Part shown: piece by piece, positions 17,879 through 26,455 of the stretch
Position numbering within the stretch: the first letter of the stretch is position 1
Layout: each line of letters starts with the position of its first letter
Assembly (NCBI RefSeq): GCF_000423665.1
Contig: NZ_AUIK01000008.1
Coordinates: forward strand, 310,001 to 374,000
Length of the DNA stretch: 64,000 nucleotides
From: Solirubrobacter soli DSM 22325
GTDB taxonomy: Bacteria > Actinomycetota > Thermoleophilia > Solirubrobacterales > Solirubrobacteraceae
Direction of reading: 5' to 3'
The notes under the pieces: model-generated
The model's input: only the letters and a program-made list of their open reading frames with translations
Databases searched by the model: none
What the model was told of the DNA's origin: nothing
Program-made: the position numbers and the translations under genes

Positions 17879-18457
17879 TCAGTGCGCTGACAGAACCGGC
17901 GCCCAGCCGTAGGTCTCGAGCTGCGGGCGCTCGTTCGCGCGCACGATCGTGACGGTGGCGTTGCCGGGTCCGGCGACGTGCGTCGGGTCCGCACCGGTGA
18001 CGTGGGAGAGCGCGGCGCGGACGACGCCGCCGTGGCAGACCACGAGCCACGTCCCGCCCTGCGCGATCAGCTCGTCGAGCGCGTTCCCGACCCGCGTTTG
18101 CAGGTCGCTCCACGACTCGCCGTCGGGGGCTCTGAGCGCGCCGCCGCGCCAAGCCGTCTCGGGCCCGGCGGGGAAGTCCGACAGCGGCCGGCCCTCCCAC
18201 TCGCCCACGTTGATCTCGCGGAAGCGCGGATCGCGGCGGGCGCCGGGATAGCCGAGCAGGGCGGCGGTCTGCGCCGCTCGCTGGAGGTCGCTCGTGACGA
18301 CGCGGTGGTCCTCGAAGGCCGGCAGAGCGGGCTTGAGGAGCTCCGCCTCGGCGCGTCCGGCGTCCGAGAGCGGTGGGTCGGCCTGGCCCTGGAGGCGGGC
18401 TTGGGCGTTGTGGGTCGACTGTCCGTGGCGGACGAGGAGGATTCGGGCGGATAGCAT
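17879..18457 (-). CDS. Histidine phosphatase (phosphoglycerate-mutase-like)
   Basis: 192 aa. The catalytic phospho-histidine motif ILLVRHGQSTHNAQARLQG is at residues 6-24, the second arginine/SDL segment (VVTSDLQRAAQTA) and EINVGEWEG follow, and the second catalytic histidine is in WLVVCHGGVVRAAL. This places it in the branch-1 histidine phosphatase superfamily (cobalamin phosphatase CobC, broad phosphatases, cofactor-dependent mutases). The substrate is not inferable. Its start is 11 bases from the divergent carboxylase alpha start; the 144-base region downstream towards the epsilon gene holds nothing recognisable. Confidence 0.9.
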   Translation of the reverse strand: MLSARILLVRHGQSTHNAQARLQGQADPPLSDAGRAEAELLKPALPAFEDHRVVTSDLQRAAQTAALLGYPGARRDPRFREINVGEWEGRPLSDFPAGPETAWRGGALRAPDGESWSDLQTRVGNALDELIAQGGTWLVVCHGGVVRAALSHVTGADPTHVAGPGNATVTIVRANERPQLETYGWAPVLSAH

Positions 18458-18468
18458 GGCGCGCCCTG

Positions 18469-20223
18469 ATGTTTACAAGGGTGCTGGTCGCCAACCGCGG
18501 CGAGATCGCCGTCCGGGTCATTCGCGCGCTCGACGAGCTCGGGATCGAGTCCGTCGCCGTCTATTCCGAGGCCGACCGCGACGCGCAGCACGTCAAGCGC
18601 GCGAGTGAGGCCTACCTCCTGGGCCCCGGCCCGGCGAGCGAGTCGTACTTGAACGTGGACAAGATCCTCGAGGTGATCGAGCGCTCCGGCGCCGAGGCCG
18701 TACACCCCGGGTACGGCTTCTTGGCCGAGAACGCGGCGTTCGCGCGGCGCCTGGAGGAGGCGGGCGTGACGTTCATCGGTCCGCCGGCCTCGGCGATCGA
18801 CGCGATGGGCTCCAAGACCAAGGCGCGCGAGCTGATGCAGGGCGCCGGGGTGCCGATCGTGCCGGGGACGACCGATCCGGTGGAGTCGGTCGAGGCCGCC
18901 GAGAAGATCGCCGAGGAGATCGGGTACCCGATCGCGGTCAAGGCCGCGGGCGGCGGCGGCGGCAAGGGCTTCCGGGTGGCGCTCGAGCCCGGGAAGCTGC
19001 GCGACGCCTTCGATGGCGCGGCGCGCGAGGGCGAGAAGTTCTTCTCCGACGCGACCGTCTACCTGGAGCGCTATCTACCGGACCCGCGCCACGTCGAGGT
19101 CCAGGTGCTGGCCGACGGGCACGGCAACGTCGTGCATCTGGGCGAGCGCGACTGCTCGATCCAGCGGCGCCATCAGAAGCTGATCGAGGAGTCGCCGGCG
19201 CCGCTGGTCGACGCCGAGTTGCGCGAGCGGATCGGCAAGATCGCTGTTGATGCCGCGCGGGCCGTGGACTACCGCGGCGCGGGGACGATCGAAGGGCTGC
19301 TGTCCCCGGAGGGCGAGTACTTCTTCTTGGAGATGAACACCCGCGTGCAGGTCGAGCACTGCGTCACGGAGGCCGTGACCGGGGTCGACATTGTGCGCGA
19401 GCAGATCCTGATCGCGGCGGGCGAGCCGCTGTCGTTCGGGCAGGACGACATCCGCTGGCACGGGCACGCGATCGAGTGCCGGATCAACGCCGAGGACGCG
19501 TCGAAGAACTTCGCGCCCGCGCCCGGCACGATCGCCGCGTATCGCGAGCCGTCCGGCCCGGGCATCCGCGTGGACTCCGGTGTGCTGGCGGGCTCGGAGA
19601 TCTCGCCGCTGTATGACCCGATGGTCGCCAAGCTGATCGTCTGGGACGCCGACCGCGAGAAGGCCACGCGGCGGATGGCCCGCGCTCTGCGCGAGTTCGA
19701 GATCGATGGCGTCAAGACCCTGATCCCGTTCCATACGGCGATCATGGCCTCGCAGCAGTGGGCGAACGCCGAGACCTGCCGCGACCTGATCGAGGACAAG
19801 GACTGGCTCAAGGGCCTCGCCACGCCCGCGCCCGAAGCGGTGGAGGCCGAGGGTGAGATCGTCGCCCGCGACTACGTCGTCGAGGTCTCCGGCAGACGTT
19901 TCAGCGTCACCGTCCACGGCGAGGCGATGAACGGCACCGCGCCCGTTGCGCCGGCCGCGAAGAAGGCCGCGCCCAAGCGCGAGCGCAAGTCCTCCGGTGG
20001 CGGTGGCGGCGGCGACACGCTCGCCTCGCCGATGCAGGGAAATGTGTTCAAGGTGTTGGTGAAGCAGGGCGCGGAGGTCGAGGAGGGCGCGCTCGTGTGC
20101 ATCATCGAGGCCATGAAGATGGAGAACGAGATCACCGCCCACAAGGCGGGGACGATCGCCGAGCTGCCGATCTCCGAGGGCGACGCCGTCACCGCCGGCG
20201 ACACCCTGGCGGTCATCAAATGA
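18469..20223 (+). CDS. Acyl-CoA carboxylase alpha subunit (biotin carboxylase + biotin carrier)
   Basis: 584 aa from ATG 18469. An ATP-grasp biotin carboxylase (residues 1-445) carries the start TRVLVANRGEIAVRVIRAL, the glycine-rich ATP loop KAAGGGGGKGFRV and EMNTRVQVEHCVTEAVTG. A linker with six glycines precedes the biotinyl domain (about 515-584) with the biotinylated lysine in IIEAMKMENEI. It carboxylates biotin for the beta subunit (6662), giving malonyl-/methylmalonyl-CoA. A TAGCAT hexamer at 18452-18457 could be its -10. The stop overlaps the ATG of the peptidase gene (ATGA), so they are coupled. Family assignment is certain; acetyl versus propionyl preference resides in the beta subunit. 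Confidence 0.95.
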   Translation: MFTRVLVANRGEIAVRVIRALDELGIESVAVYSEADRDAQHVKRASEAYLLGPGPASESYLNVDKILEVIERSGAEAVHPGYGFLAENAAFARRLEEAGVTFIGPPASAIDAMGSKTKARELMQGAGVPIVPGTTDPVESVEAAEKIAEEIGYPIAVKAAGGGGGKGFRVALEPGKLRDAFDGAAREGEKFFSDATVYLERYLPDPRHVEVQVLADGHGNVVHLGERDCSIQRRHQKLIEESPAPLVDAELRERIGKIAVDAARAVDYRGAGTIEGLLSPEGEYFFLEMNTRVQVEHCVTEAVTGVDIVREQILIAAGEPLSFGQDDIRWHGHAIECRINAEDASKNFAPAPGTIAAYREPSGPGIRVDSGVLAGSEISPLYDPMVAKLIVWDADREKATRRMARALREFEIDGVKTLIPFHTAIMASQQWANAETCRDLIEDKDWLKGLATPAPEAVEAEGEIVARDYVVEVSGRRFSVTVHGEAMNGTAPVAPAAKKAAPKRERKSSGGGGGGDTLASPMQGNVFKVLVKQGAEVEEGALVCIIEAMKMENEITAHKAGTIAELPISEGDAVTAGDTLAVIK

Positions 20224-21533
20224 CCAAGCTGTTCGATGAAGTCGTCTCCTGGCTGACGATCCCGTCCGTCTCCGCGGGCGAGCGCGACGAGCCGGCCCTG
20301 CGGGCGGCGGCCGAGTGGGCCGCCTGGCGCGTGCGGGACGCGGGCGGGACGTGCGAGCTGGTCGAGACCAAGGGCGGGGCGCCGCATGTCGTCGGCGAGC
20401 TGCGCGCTTCGTCGCGCGAGGACGCTCCGACGATCCTGATCTACGGGCACTACGACGTGCAGGACCCGGGCGCGCCGGAGGATTGGACGTCGCCCGCGTT
20501 CGAGCCGACGGTCCGCGACGGCCGGCTGTACGCCCGCGGCGCCACCGACGACAAGGGGAACTTCCTCCCGCTCCTGCACGTCGCGTGCGAGCTGGCCCGC
20601 GCGGGTGAGCTGCCCGTGCACGTGCGGGTGCTGATCGAAGGCGCGGAGGAGACCGGGTCCGACGACGTCGGCGAGTGGGTGCGCGCGGACGCGCGCGGCG
20701 CCGACGCGGTGATCGTCTTCGACAGCGGGATGGTCGACGCCGACACGCCCGCGCTGACGCTCGCGACGCGCGGGATGGTGTTCGCGCACGTCGAGATCCG
20801 CACCGGCACGCAGCCGGCGCACTCCGGCATGTACGGCGGCGCGGCGCTGAACGCGTTCCACGCGCTGCACACGGTGCTGGCCGCCGTGCTCCCGCGGCCG
20901 GACGGACGTCTGCCCGAGCCGCTGCGGGCCGGGATCATCCCGCCGTCGGCGGCCGAGCTCGAGAGCTGGAAGTCGCTCCCGGACGGCGCCGCGGAGCTGG
21001 CCCAGGTGGGGGCGATCCCGTCGGACGCACGCGCGGTCGAGGAGTTCTACATCCGCACCACGGCCGAGCCGTCGCTGGACATCCACCGGATCATGGGCGG
21101 GCAGGCGCGGACGATCGTCGTGCCGGTGGCGAGCGCCGACCTGTCCGTGCGGATCGTCGGCGGACAGCGCTCCGAGGAGATCTCCGCGAACCTCGAACAG
21201 CTGCTGCGGGACGCGCTCCCCGAGGGCGCCGAGCTGAGCTTCATCGCCGACCGCGCCGAGGCCTCCGCCTTCGACCCGGAGACGCCGGCGCTGCAGGCCG
21301 CCCGCCGGGCGCTGGCACGGTCGACCGGCACCGAGCCCGCGCTGGTCCGGACCGGTGGGACGCTGCCGATCCTCGCCGCGTTCGCCGAGCGCGGCATCCC
21401 GGCGATCGTGTCCGGGTTCTCGCTCCCCGACGACGCGCTGCACGCGCCGAACGAGTCCTACCGGCTCGTCGCGCTCGAGCAGGGCGCCGCGGCGGCGCGG
21501 GCGCTCTACGAGGAGCTCGCCTCGCTCCGCTGA
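20220..21533 (+). CDS. M20-family dipeptidase/amidohydrolase
   Basis: 437 aa from ATG 20220, overlapping the carboxylase stop by 4 bases. Zinc-peptidase motifs of M20 dipeptidases are present: YGHYDVQDPG (metal His plus catalytic Asp), DGRLYARGATDDKG (bridging Asp), IEGAEETGS (general-base Glu), and a dimerisation/lid domain with TGTQPAHSGMYGGA, then the C-terminal histidine in DDALHAPNES. Length fits the CNDP-like/PepV-like dipeptidases. Hydrolyses small peptides or N-acyl amino acids in the cytosol; physiological substrate unknown. Translational coupling to the carboxylase is probably economical rather than functional. Confidence 0.9.
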   Translation: MTKLFDEVVSWLTIPSVSAGERDEPALRAAAEWAAWRVRDAGGTCELVETKGGAPHVVGELRASSREDAPTILIYGHYDVQDPGAPEDWTSPAFEPTVRDGRLYARGATDDKGNFLPLLHVACELARAGELPVHVRVLIEGAEETGSDDVGEWVRADARGADAVIVFDSGMVDADTPALTLATRGMVFAHVEIRTGTQPAHSGMYGGAALNAFHALHTVLAAVLPRPDGRLPEPLRAGIIPPSAAELESWKSLPDGAAELAQVGAIPSDARAVEEFYIRTTAEPSLDIHRIMGGQARTIVVPVASADLSVRIVGGQRSEEISANLEQLLRDALPEGAELSFIADRAEASAFDPETPALQAARRALARSTGTEPALVRTGGTLPILAAFAERGIPAIVSGFSLPDDALHAPNESYRLVALEQGAAAARALYEELASLR

Positions 21534-21599
21534 TGACGAGCCTGGCACCCGGCTGCGAGGACCCACCCGCGAGTTTCAGGCATCTCGGGTGCGGCCGCG

Positions 21600-24593
21600 A
21601 TGGCTGAGACGCTCGAGCAGCTGCTCGACGTGCTGCGGGCGCTGCCGAAGGCGGAGCGCCGAGCCGCTGCCATGCTCGACGACGCGCGCTTCGAGCGCGC
21701 GGTCGTGCTGCTCGACCGGGCCGCCGACGATGACGCCCTGCTGGCGCGCGCCGGCGGCAAGGACGGGGTCTACGCGGCGGTGGCGCTGGAGGCGCTGAGC
21801 CGCCGCGAGCCCTCGCAGGAGATCGCCCGCACGCTGTTCGAGCACCTGGCGCGGATGCGCGGGCAGCGCGCGGTGTTCCTGCTGCGCGCGCTCGACCGCC
21901 ACTCCGGCCCGGAGTTCCTGACGCTGGTCTTCTCGCGCGTCGGCGAGCCGTGGCGCGGGGCGGCGCTGGAGACGCTGCGGGAGATCGCCGCGCGCCGCGG
22001 TGACGAGTCGGTCGCCGTCGCCGCCGTCCCGGACGACAAGGTGCAGGCGGCGCTCGAGCTCGCCCAGGCCCTGGACGACAACGCCGTCACCACGGTCCTG
22101 CGGCGGCGCGCCAGGCAGGAGGACATCGTCGTCGCGCTGCGGGCCATTGGGCGAGTGCGCCGCTCGAGCGAGGCGGAGACCGCGGGGGAGGAGGTCCTGC
22201 GCGACGAGCCCCTCGAAACCGAGATCGCCGCGTTGGTCGCCGCGATCCGCGGCGAGAAGCCGATCCTCGTCGTCGGCGAGCGCGGCAGCGGGCGGCTCTC
22301 CCGGCTACGCGCGGCAGCGGGCGTGCTCGCCGCCGAGCAGTGGATGACCTTCGAGGCGGGCGCCGCGGAGGTCAACGCGGGGATGACCTACGTGGGTGAG
22401 CTCGAGGGGCGCATGCGCCACATCGTGCAGACCCTCAAGGACGAGAGCGCGCTCTGGATCGTCCCCCAGTTCGAGACGCTGCTCTACGCCGGCACCTACC
22501 GCTCCAACCCGCGCGGAGCGCTCGACCTGTTGCTGGCCGGGCTCGCGGACGGCGGCGTGCATGTCGCCGGCATCCTCGACCCGGGCGCGTATGAGCGGCT
22601 GTGCCGCGCGCGGCCCGAGGTGCGCGACGCGTTCGACGTCGTGCGCGTGGCGCCGATGGACGAGCCGCGCACGCTCGCTCTCGCGGCGCACCTTTCGCCG
22701 GGAACCGACCTGACGTTGCTGCGCGAGGCGCTCGCGCTCGCCCGGCACTTCCTCGGCGACGCGGCGCTGCCGGGCGCCTTGCTGGCGCTGCTGGAGACCG
22801 CGCGGCGGCGCGGCACGGACCCGCTGGCGCTGAGCGACGTGCTGGCGACGATCACCGAGCGCTCCGGCCTTCCCGCCTCGCTGCTGGACGAGCGCGAGCG
22901 GCTGGACGTGGACAAGCTGCGCGCGTTCTTCTCCTCGAAGGTGATCGGGCAGCCCGAGGCCGTCGAGTGCATGATCGAGCGGGTCGCGCTGATCAAGGCG
23001 GGGCTCACCGACCCGACCCGCCCGCAGGCCGTGCTGCTGTTCGTCGGCCCGACCGGGACGGGCAAGACCGAGATCGCCAAGGCGCTGGCCGAGTACCTGT
23101 TCGGCTCGGGCGACCGGATGATCCGGCTCGACATGAGCGAGTACCAGAACCCGGGCTCCGCGCGGCGGATGCTCGGGGACGGCGAGCTCGACGACGCGTC
23201 GCTGGTCGCGCGCATCCGCCGCCAGCCGTTCAGCGTCGTGCTGCTGGACGAGTTCGAGAAGGCCGAGCCCGGCGTCTTCGACCTCTTCCTGCAGGTGTTC
23301 GACGACGGCCGTCTGAGCGACCCGCGCGGCGAGGCCGCGGACTTCCGCCACGCCGTGATCATCATGACCTCGAACCTGGGCGCGAAGGTCGTCACGGGCG
23401 GCCTCGGGTTCTCGCCGGTCACGGGCTTCGCCGAGGCGAGCGTCGCGGCGGCGGTCGGGCGCGCGTTCCGGCCGGAGTTCCTGAACCGGATCGATCGCAC
23501 CGTCGTCTTCCGCCCACTGTCGCGACCCGTCATGCGCGAGATCCTGGCGAGCGAGCTCGAGGCGGTGCTCGCGCGGCGCGGGTTGCGGGGGCGCCAGTGG
23601 GCGGTCGAGTTCGACGACTCGGCGCTCGAGTTCCTGTTGGCCGAGGGGTTCACGCCGGACCTCGGCGCGCGGCCTTTGAAGCGGGCGGTCGAGCGGCACT
23701 TCCTCACGCCGCTGGCGCTGGCGATCGCCGGCCACGACTACCCGGGCGGCGACCAGTTCCTGTTCGTGCGGGCGGGGGGCGCCGGTCTGAAGGTCACCTT
23801 CGTCGACCCCGACCCGCCGGTCGCGGCGGCCGGCACCACCGCCGAGCCGGCCACGTTGCGCTCGCTCGCGCGCGAGGGCAAGGGCTCGCTGGAGCTGCTC
23901 GAGACCGGGTTCGCGGAGGTGTCCGAGCGCGTCGAGGACGTCGGCTGGCAGGACGCGAAGGCGGCGCTGCTGGACCGGATGACCGAGCCCGGCTTCTGGG
24001 ACGACGACGGCCGCGTCGCGGTGCTGGCGGGGATCGAGCTGCGCGACCGGATCGAGTCGGGGCTGCGCAGCGCCCGGTCGTTGATGAACCGGATCCGCAA
24101 CGCCCGGCGCCCGCCGGCCGAGCTCGTCCGCCGCGCCGCGCAGCGGGTCATCCTGCTCGACGAGGCGCTCGGCGCGCTCGAGGCGGGCGAGCCGGCGGAC
24201 GCGACCCTGCGCGTGGAGGGCGACCCGGAGTTCGCGCCCCGGATCGTGGCCATGTACAGCGCCTGGGCACGCGAGCGCGGCATGCGCCTGGAGGGCGAGG
24301 ACCTCCCGCCGGCCAACCGCCGCTACCGCTGGCACGCCACCGTGACCGGCTTCGGCGCCCTGCGCACGCTGCGCCCCGAGTCCGGCCTGCACGTGCTCGA
24401 GATCCCCGACGGCCGCGGCGGCTTCGACCGCCGCCGCGTGCGCGTCACGGTCTCGCCCGACGGCGCCGCCGGCAACCAGATCGTCCGCCGCTACCGCGAG
24501 CACCCCACGCCGCTCGTGCGCGACTCCGTCCGCAACTGGCGCACCGGCCGCCTCGACGCCGTCCTCGCCGGAGCCTTCGACCTCATCGAATAA
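21600..24593 (+). CDS. ClpC-like AAA+ ATPase fused to a GGQ-less release-factor-2-like domain
   Basis: 997 aa. Residues 1-200 are helical, HEAT-like, replacing the usual Clp N-domain. D1 (about 205-420) is degenerate: Walker A reads GERGSGRL (Lys lost) and Walker B reads LWIVPQFE, but the pore-loop area GMTYVGELEGRM remains. D2 (about 440-740) is intact: Walker A GPTGTGKTE (about 482-490), Walker B VVLLDEFEKA, sensor-1 MTSNLGA, arginine finger AFRPEFLNRID and sensor-2 GARPLKRAVE. It lacks the GYVG pore loop but has GLGFS (about 601-605) where ClpC1 docks ClpP. Residues about 755-997 resemble release factor 2: PCRF helices (MTEPGFWDDDGRVA), MYSAWARERGM, TGFGALRTLRPESGLHV, then a C-terminal tail QIVRRYREHPTPLVRDSV and LDAVLAGAFDLIE. 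The SPF codon-reading motif and the GGQ domain are absent. Likely a ribosome-associated unfoldase; function inferred. Confidence 0.85.
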   Translation: MAETLEQLLDVLRALPKAERRAAAMLDDARFERAVVLLDRAADDDALLARAGGKDGVYAAVALEALSRREPSQEIARTLFEHLARMRGQRAVFLLRALDRHSGPEFLTLVFSRVGEPWRGAALETLREIAARRGDESVAVAAVPDDKVQAALELAQALDDNAVTTVLRRRARQEDIVVALRAIGRVRRSSEAETAGEEVLRDEPLETEIAALVAAIRGEKPILVVGERGSGRLSRLRAAAGVLAAEQWMTFEAGAAEVNAGMTYVGELEGRMRHIVQTLKDESALWIVPQFETLLYAGTYRSNPRGALDLLLAGLADGGVHVAGILDPGAYERLCRARPEVRDAFDVVRVAPMDEPRTLALAAHLSPGTDLTLLREALALARHFLGDAALPGALLALLETARRRGTDPLALSDVLATITERSGLPASLLDERERLDVDKLRAFFSSKVIGQPEAVECMIERVALIKAGLTDPTRPQAVLLFVGPTGTGKTEIAKALAEYLFGSGDRMIRLDMSEYQNPGSARRMLGDGELDDASLVARIRRQPFSVVLLDEFEKAEPGVFDLFLQVFDDGRLSDPRGEAADFRHAVIIMTSNLGAKVVTGGLGFSPVTGFAEASVAAAVGRAFRPEFLNRIDRTVVFRPLSRPVMREILASELEAVLARRGLRGRQWAVEFDDSALEFLLAEGFTPDLGARPLKRAVERHFLTPLALAIAGHDYPGGDQFLFVRAGGAGLKVTFVDPDPPVAAAGTTAEPATLRSLAREGKGSLELLETGFAEVSERVEDVGWQDAKAALLDRMTEPGFWDDDGRVAVLAGIELRDRIESGLRSARSLMNRIRNARRPPAELVRRAAQRVILLDEALGALEAGEPADATLRVEGDPEFAPRIVAMYSAWARERGMRLEGEDLPPANRRYRWHATVTGFGALRTLRPESGLHVLEIPDGRGGFDRRRVRVTVSPDGAAGNQIVRRYREHPTPLVRDSVRNWRTGRLDAVLAGAFDLIE

Positions 24594-24635
24594 ACCCCAC
24601 CTAAAGGGTCTGACCCCTTAGGTGGGCTTTAGGTT
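24591..24635. repeat. Dispersed palindromic repeat, copy 1
   Basis: Near-perfect palindrome centred on T24611 with core GGGTC-T-GACCC and flanks CCCACCTAA / TTAGGTGGG; 18 of 20 positions pair out to TAAA...TTTA. It begins on the stop codon of the AAA+/release-factor gene, so it also serves as a 3' hairpin. Same family as 25248-25296 and 62409-62453. Confidence 0.8.
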
Positions 24636-24749
24636 CGGGAAGCCGTACCCGGACGGGGTGCGGGAGGCCGCACCGTACAAACATCCGGGATCGGGATCAG
24701 GGGTCGTTCCCGACGCGAAAGCAGTGGTGCCGGCGGGACGCTCTGCACC

Positions 24750-25265
24750 ATGCCCACCACCGAGACGGAACTCGTCCGCGCCGCCGCCGCCCGTTGCCCC
24801 GACGCGATGGCGGCGCTCTACCGGGCCCACTTCGGACCGCTCCAGCGGCGGGCGCTGGCGATCACCGGCTGCCCGCAGGATGCCGCCGACGCGGCGCAGG
24901 ACGCGCTGCTGGCGACGTTCGAGCGGCTGCCGGACCTCGACCCCGAGGCGCTGCACTTCGGCGCCTACGCGACGATGGCGGCACGCAACCAGGCGCTCAA
25001 GCGCCGGCGGGTGGTCGCCGAGCCGGTCGAGGAGCCCGTCGAGGACGACGTCCTCGCCCACCTCGAGCGCGAGGAGCTGCGCCGCCGCGTCCGCGACGCG
25101 ATCCGCGAGCTGCCCGAGCGGCAGCGCCGCGTGATCTTCCGCGCCGACTTCGAGCAGCTCCCCCGCGACGAGATCGCCCGCGAGTTCGGCCTCAACGAGA
25201 ACGCGATCGGCCAGCTCCTGTTCCGCGCCCGCCGCAACCTCGAGTCGAACCTAAAGACAACTTAA
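24750..25265 (+). CDS. ECF-type RNA polymerase sigma factor
   Basis: 171 aa. Region 2 (residues about 10-80; AMAALYRAHFGPLQRRALAI, core-binding and -10 recognition) and region 4 (about 108-165; ELPERQRRVIFRADFEQLPR with the helix-turn-helix FGLNENAIGQLLFRARRNL) are clear. No anti-sigma gene is adjacent, so how it is held inactive is not visible. Its last codons (N-L-K-T-T-stop) are encoded by repeat copy 2, so insertion of that element fixed the C-terminus. The 156 bases upstream contain repeat copy 1 and no convincing -10/-35. Confidence 0.9.
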   Translation: MPTTETELVRAAAARCPDAMAALYRAHFGPLQRRALAITGCPQDAADAAQDALLATFERLPDLDPEALHFGAYATMAARNQALKRRRVVAEPVEEPVEDDVLAHLEREELRRRVRDAIRELPERQRRVIFRADFEQLPRDEIAREFGLNENAIGQLLFRARRNLESNLKTT

Positions 25266-25296
25266 GGGGTCTGACCCTTTAGGTGGGGTTTAGGTT
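25248..25296. repeat. Dispersed palindromic repeat, copy 2 (shared 3' end of convergent genes)
   Basis: Palindrome centred on T25272; 19 of 24 arm positions pair, outer ends AACCTAAA...TTTAGGTT. It supplies the last codons and TAA stops of the sigma gene (stop 25263-25265) and of the convergent MFS gene (stop 25279-25281). It probably terminates both transcripts. Confidence 0.8.
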
Positions 25297-26430
25297 GCGC
25301 GCGCGGGTGACGAGGGTCAGACACGTGGCGGCCAGCGCGAGCGCGACCGGCACGACGGCGAGGGCGGCGCTCAAGGACGTCGCGTCGGCGAGTGCGCCGA
25401 CGGTCAGGGGTGCGAGCAGAACCGCGAACGACGTCATGAAGACCGCGCGGCCGCTGGCGAGGAGCGCGCGTTCGGGTGCGAGCGACACCGTGACCGTGAG
25501 GCCCAGGGGGAACAGGTTCCCGATCCCCACGCCGAGCAGCGCGAGGCCCAGCAGCGACTGGAGCGGCGTCGCCGCGGGCCAGAGGATCGCGAAGCCGACG
25601 GCGGTGATCACGAGCGCGATCGCGAGCAGGCGGTGCGGGCTGTGCCGGCGGGCGAGCGCGCTGCCGACGGTGCGACCGACCACGACGCCGCCGAAGTAGC
25701 CGATCATGAGCGACACCGACAGGTCGGCGGACACGTCCGCGGCGTCCTCGACGAAGCTGGCGCCCCAGGCGGCGATGCACCACTCGACCGCGGTGGTGCA
25801 GAAGAGCATCGTGGCCGCGACCCAGAACGCGACCGGCAGGCGCCCGCCGGCGACGTGGGTCGCGGGTGGAGTGGCGATCGCGACGTCGCGGTTCGACCAC
25901 CAGGCGGCGAGCGGAACGAGCAGCGACGCGAGCAACGCCACACGCCACCCCGCGCCGGTCGCGGCCGCCAGCGACAGCGCGCCGATCAGCACCACGTAGG
26001 CGATGCTCGCGGCCACGTTGGCCTCGGTCAACGCGACCGCGCGCCGCTCACCGTGGTGGTCGGAGAGCAGCGCCTGGATCGTGACCAGCAGCAGCCCGCC
26101 CGCGATGCCCATGACCAGGCAGGACCCGATCGTCGCCACCGGCCCGCGCCCCGCGGCCAGCCCGACGGCACCCGCCGCCATCACGCCCGCCGACGCCCAG
26201 AACAGCGCCCGCCGCCCGATCGCCCGCTCGACCGGACCGGACACCAACCCGGCGACGACCGCACCCGCCGCGAACGCGGCGACGTGCAGCCCGCCGGCCG
26301 TGTGGCTCAGCCCGAACTCGTCCCGGAGGTGGGTGACGATGAGCCCTGGCGCGGCCTGGAGATAGGCGAACCAGGCGAGGAGCCCGTAGGCGACCCAGGT
26401 GAGCCGATCGCGGGAAAACTCCATCGGCAT
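25279..26430 (-). CDS. Major facilitator superfamily transporter
   Basis: About 383 aa with 12 predicted membrane helices; the loop-2 signature is recognisable after helix 2 (ERAIGRRALFWASAG). No signature indicates the substrate; YbfB/CynX-like and sugar or drug exporters share this size. The start could be GTG 26448, ATG 26430 or ATG 26424; 26430 is used because helix 1 follows closely. A TATCGATA palindrome-like stretch lies just upstream (26434-26441). The final residues N-L-N-P-T come from repeat copy 2. Confidence 0.85.
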   Translation of the reverse strand: MPMEFSRDRLTWVAYGLLAWFAYLQAAPGLIVTHLRDEFGLSHTAGGLHVAAFAAGAVVAGLVSGPVERAIGRRALFWASAGVMAAGAVGLAAGRGPVATIGSCLVMGIAGGLLLVTIQALLSDHHGERRAVALTEANVAASIAYVVLIGALSLAAATGAGWRVALLASLLVPLAAWWSNRDVAIATPPATHVAGGRLPVAFWVAATMLFCTTAVEWCIAAWGASFVEDAADVSADLSVSLMIGYFGGVVVGRTVGSALARRHSPHRLLAIALVITAVGFAILWPAATPLQSLLGLALLGVGIGNLFPLGLTVTVSLAPERALLASGRAVFMTSFAVLLAPLTVGALADATSLSAALAVVPVALALAATCLTLVTRARNLNPT

Positions 26431-26455
26431 GGTATATCGATAAACCACATGCGGT

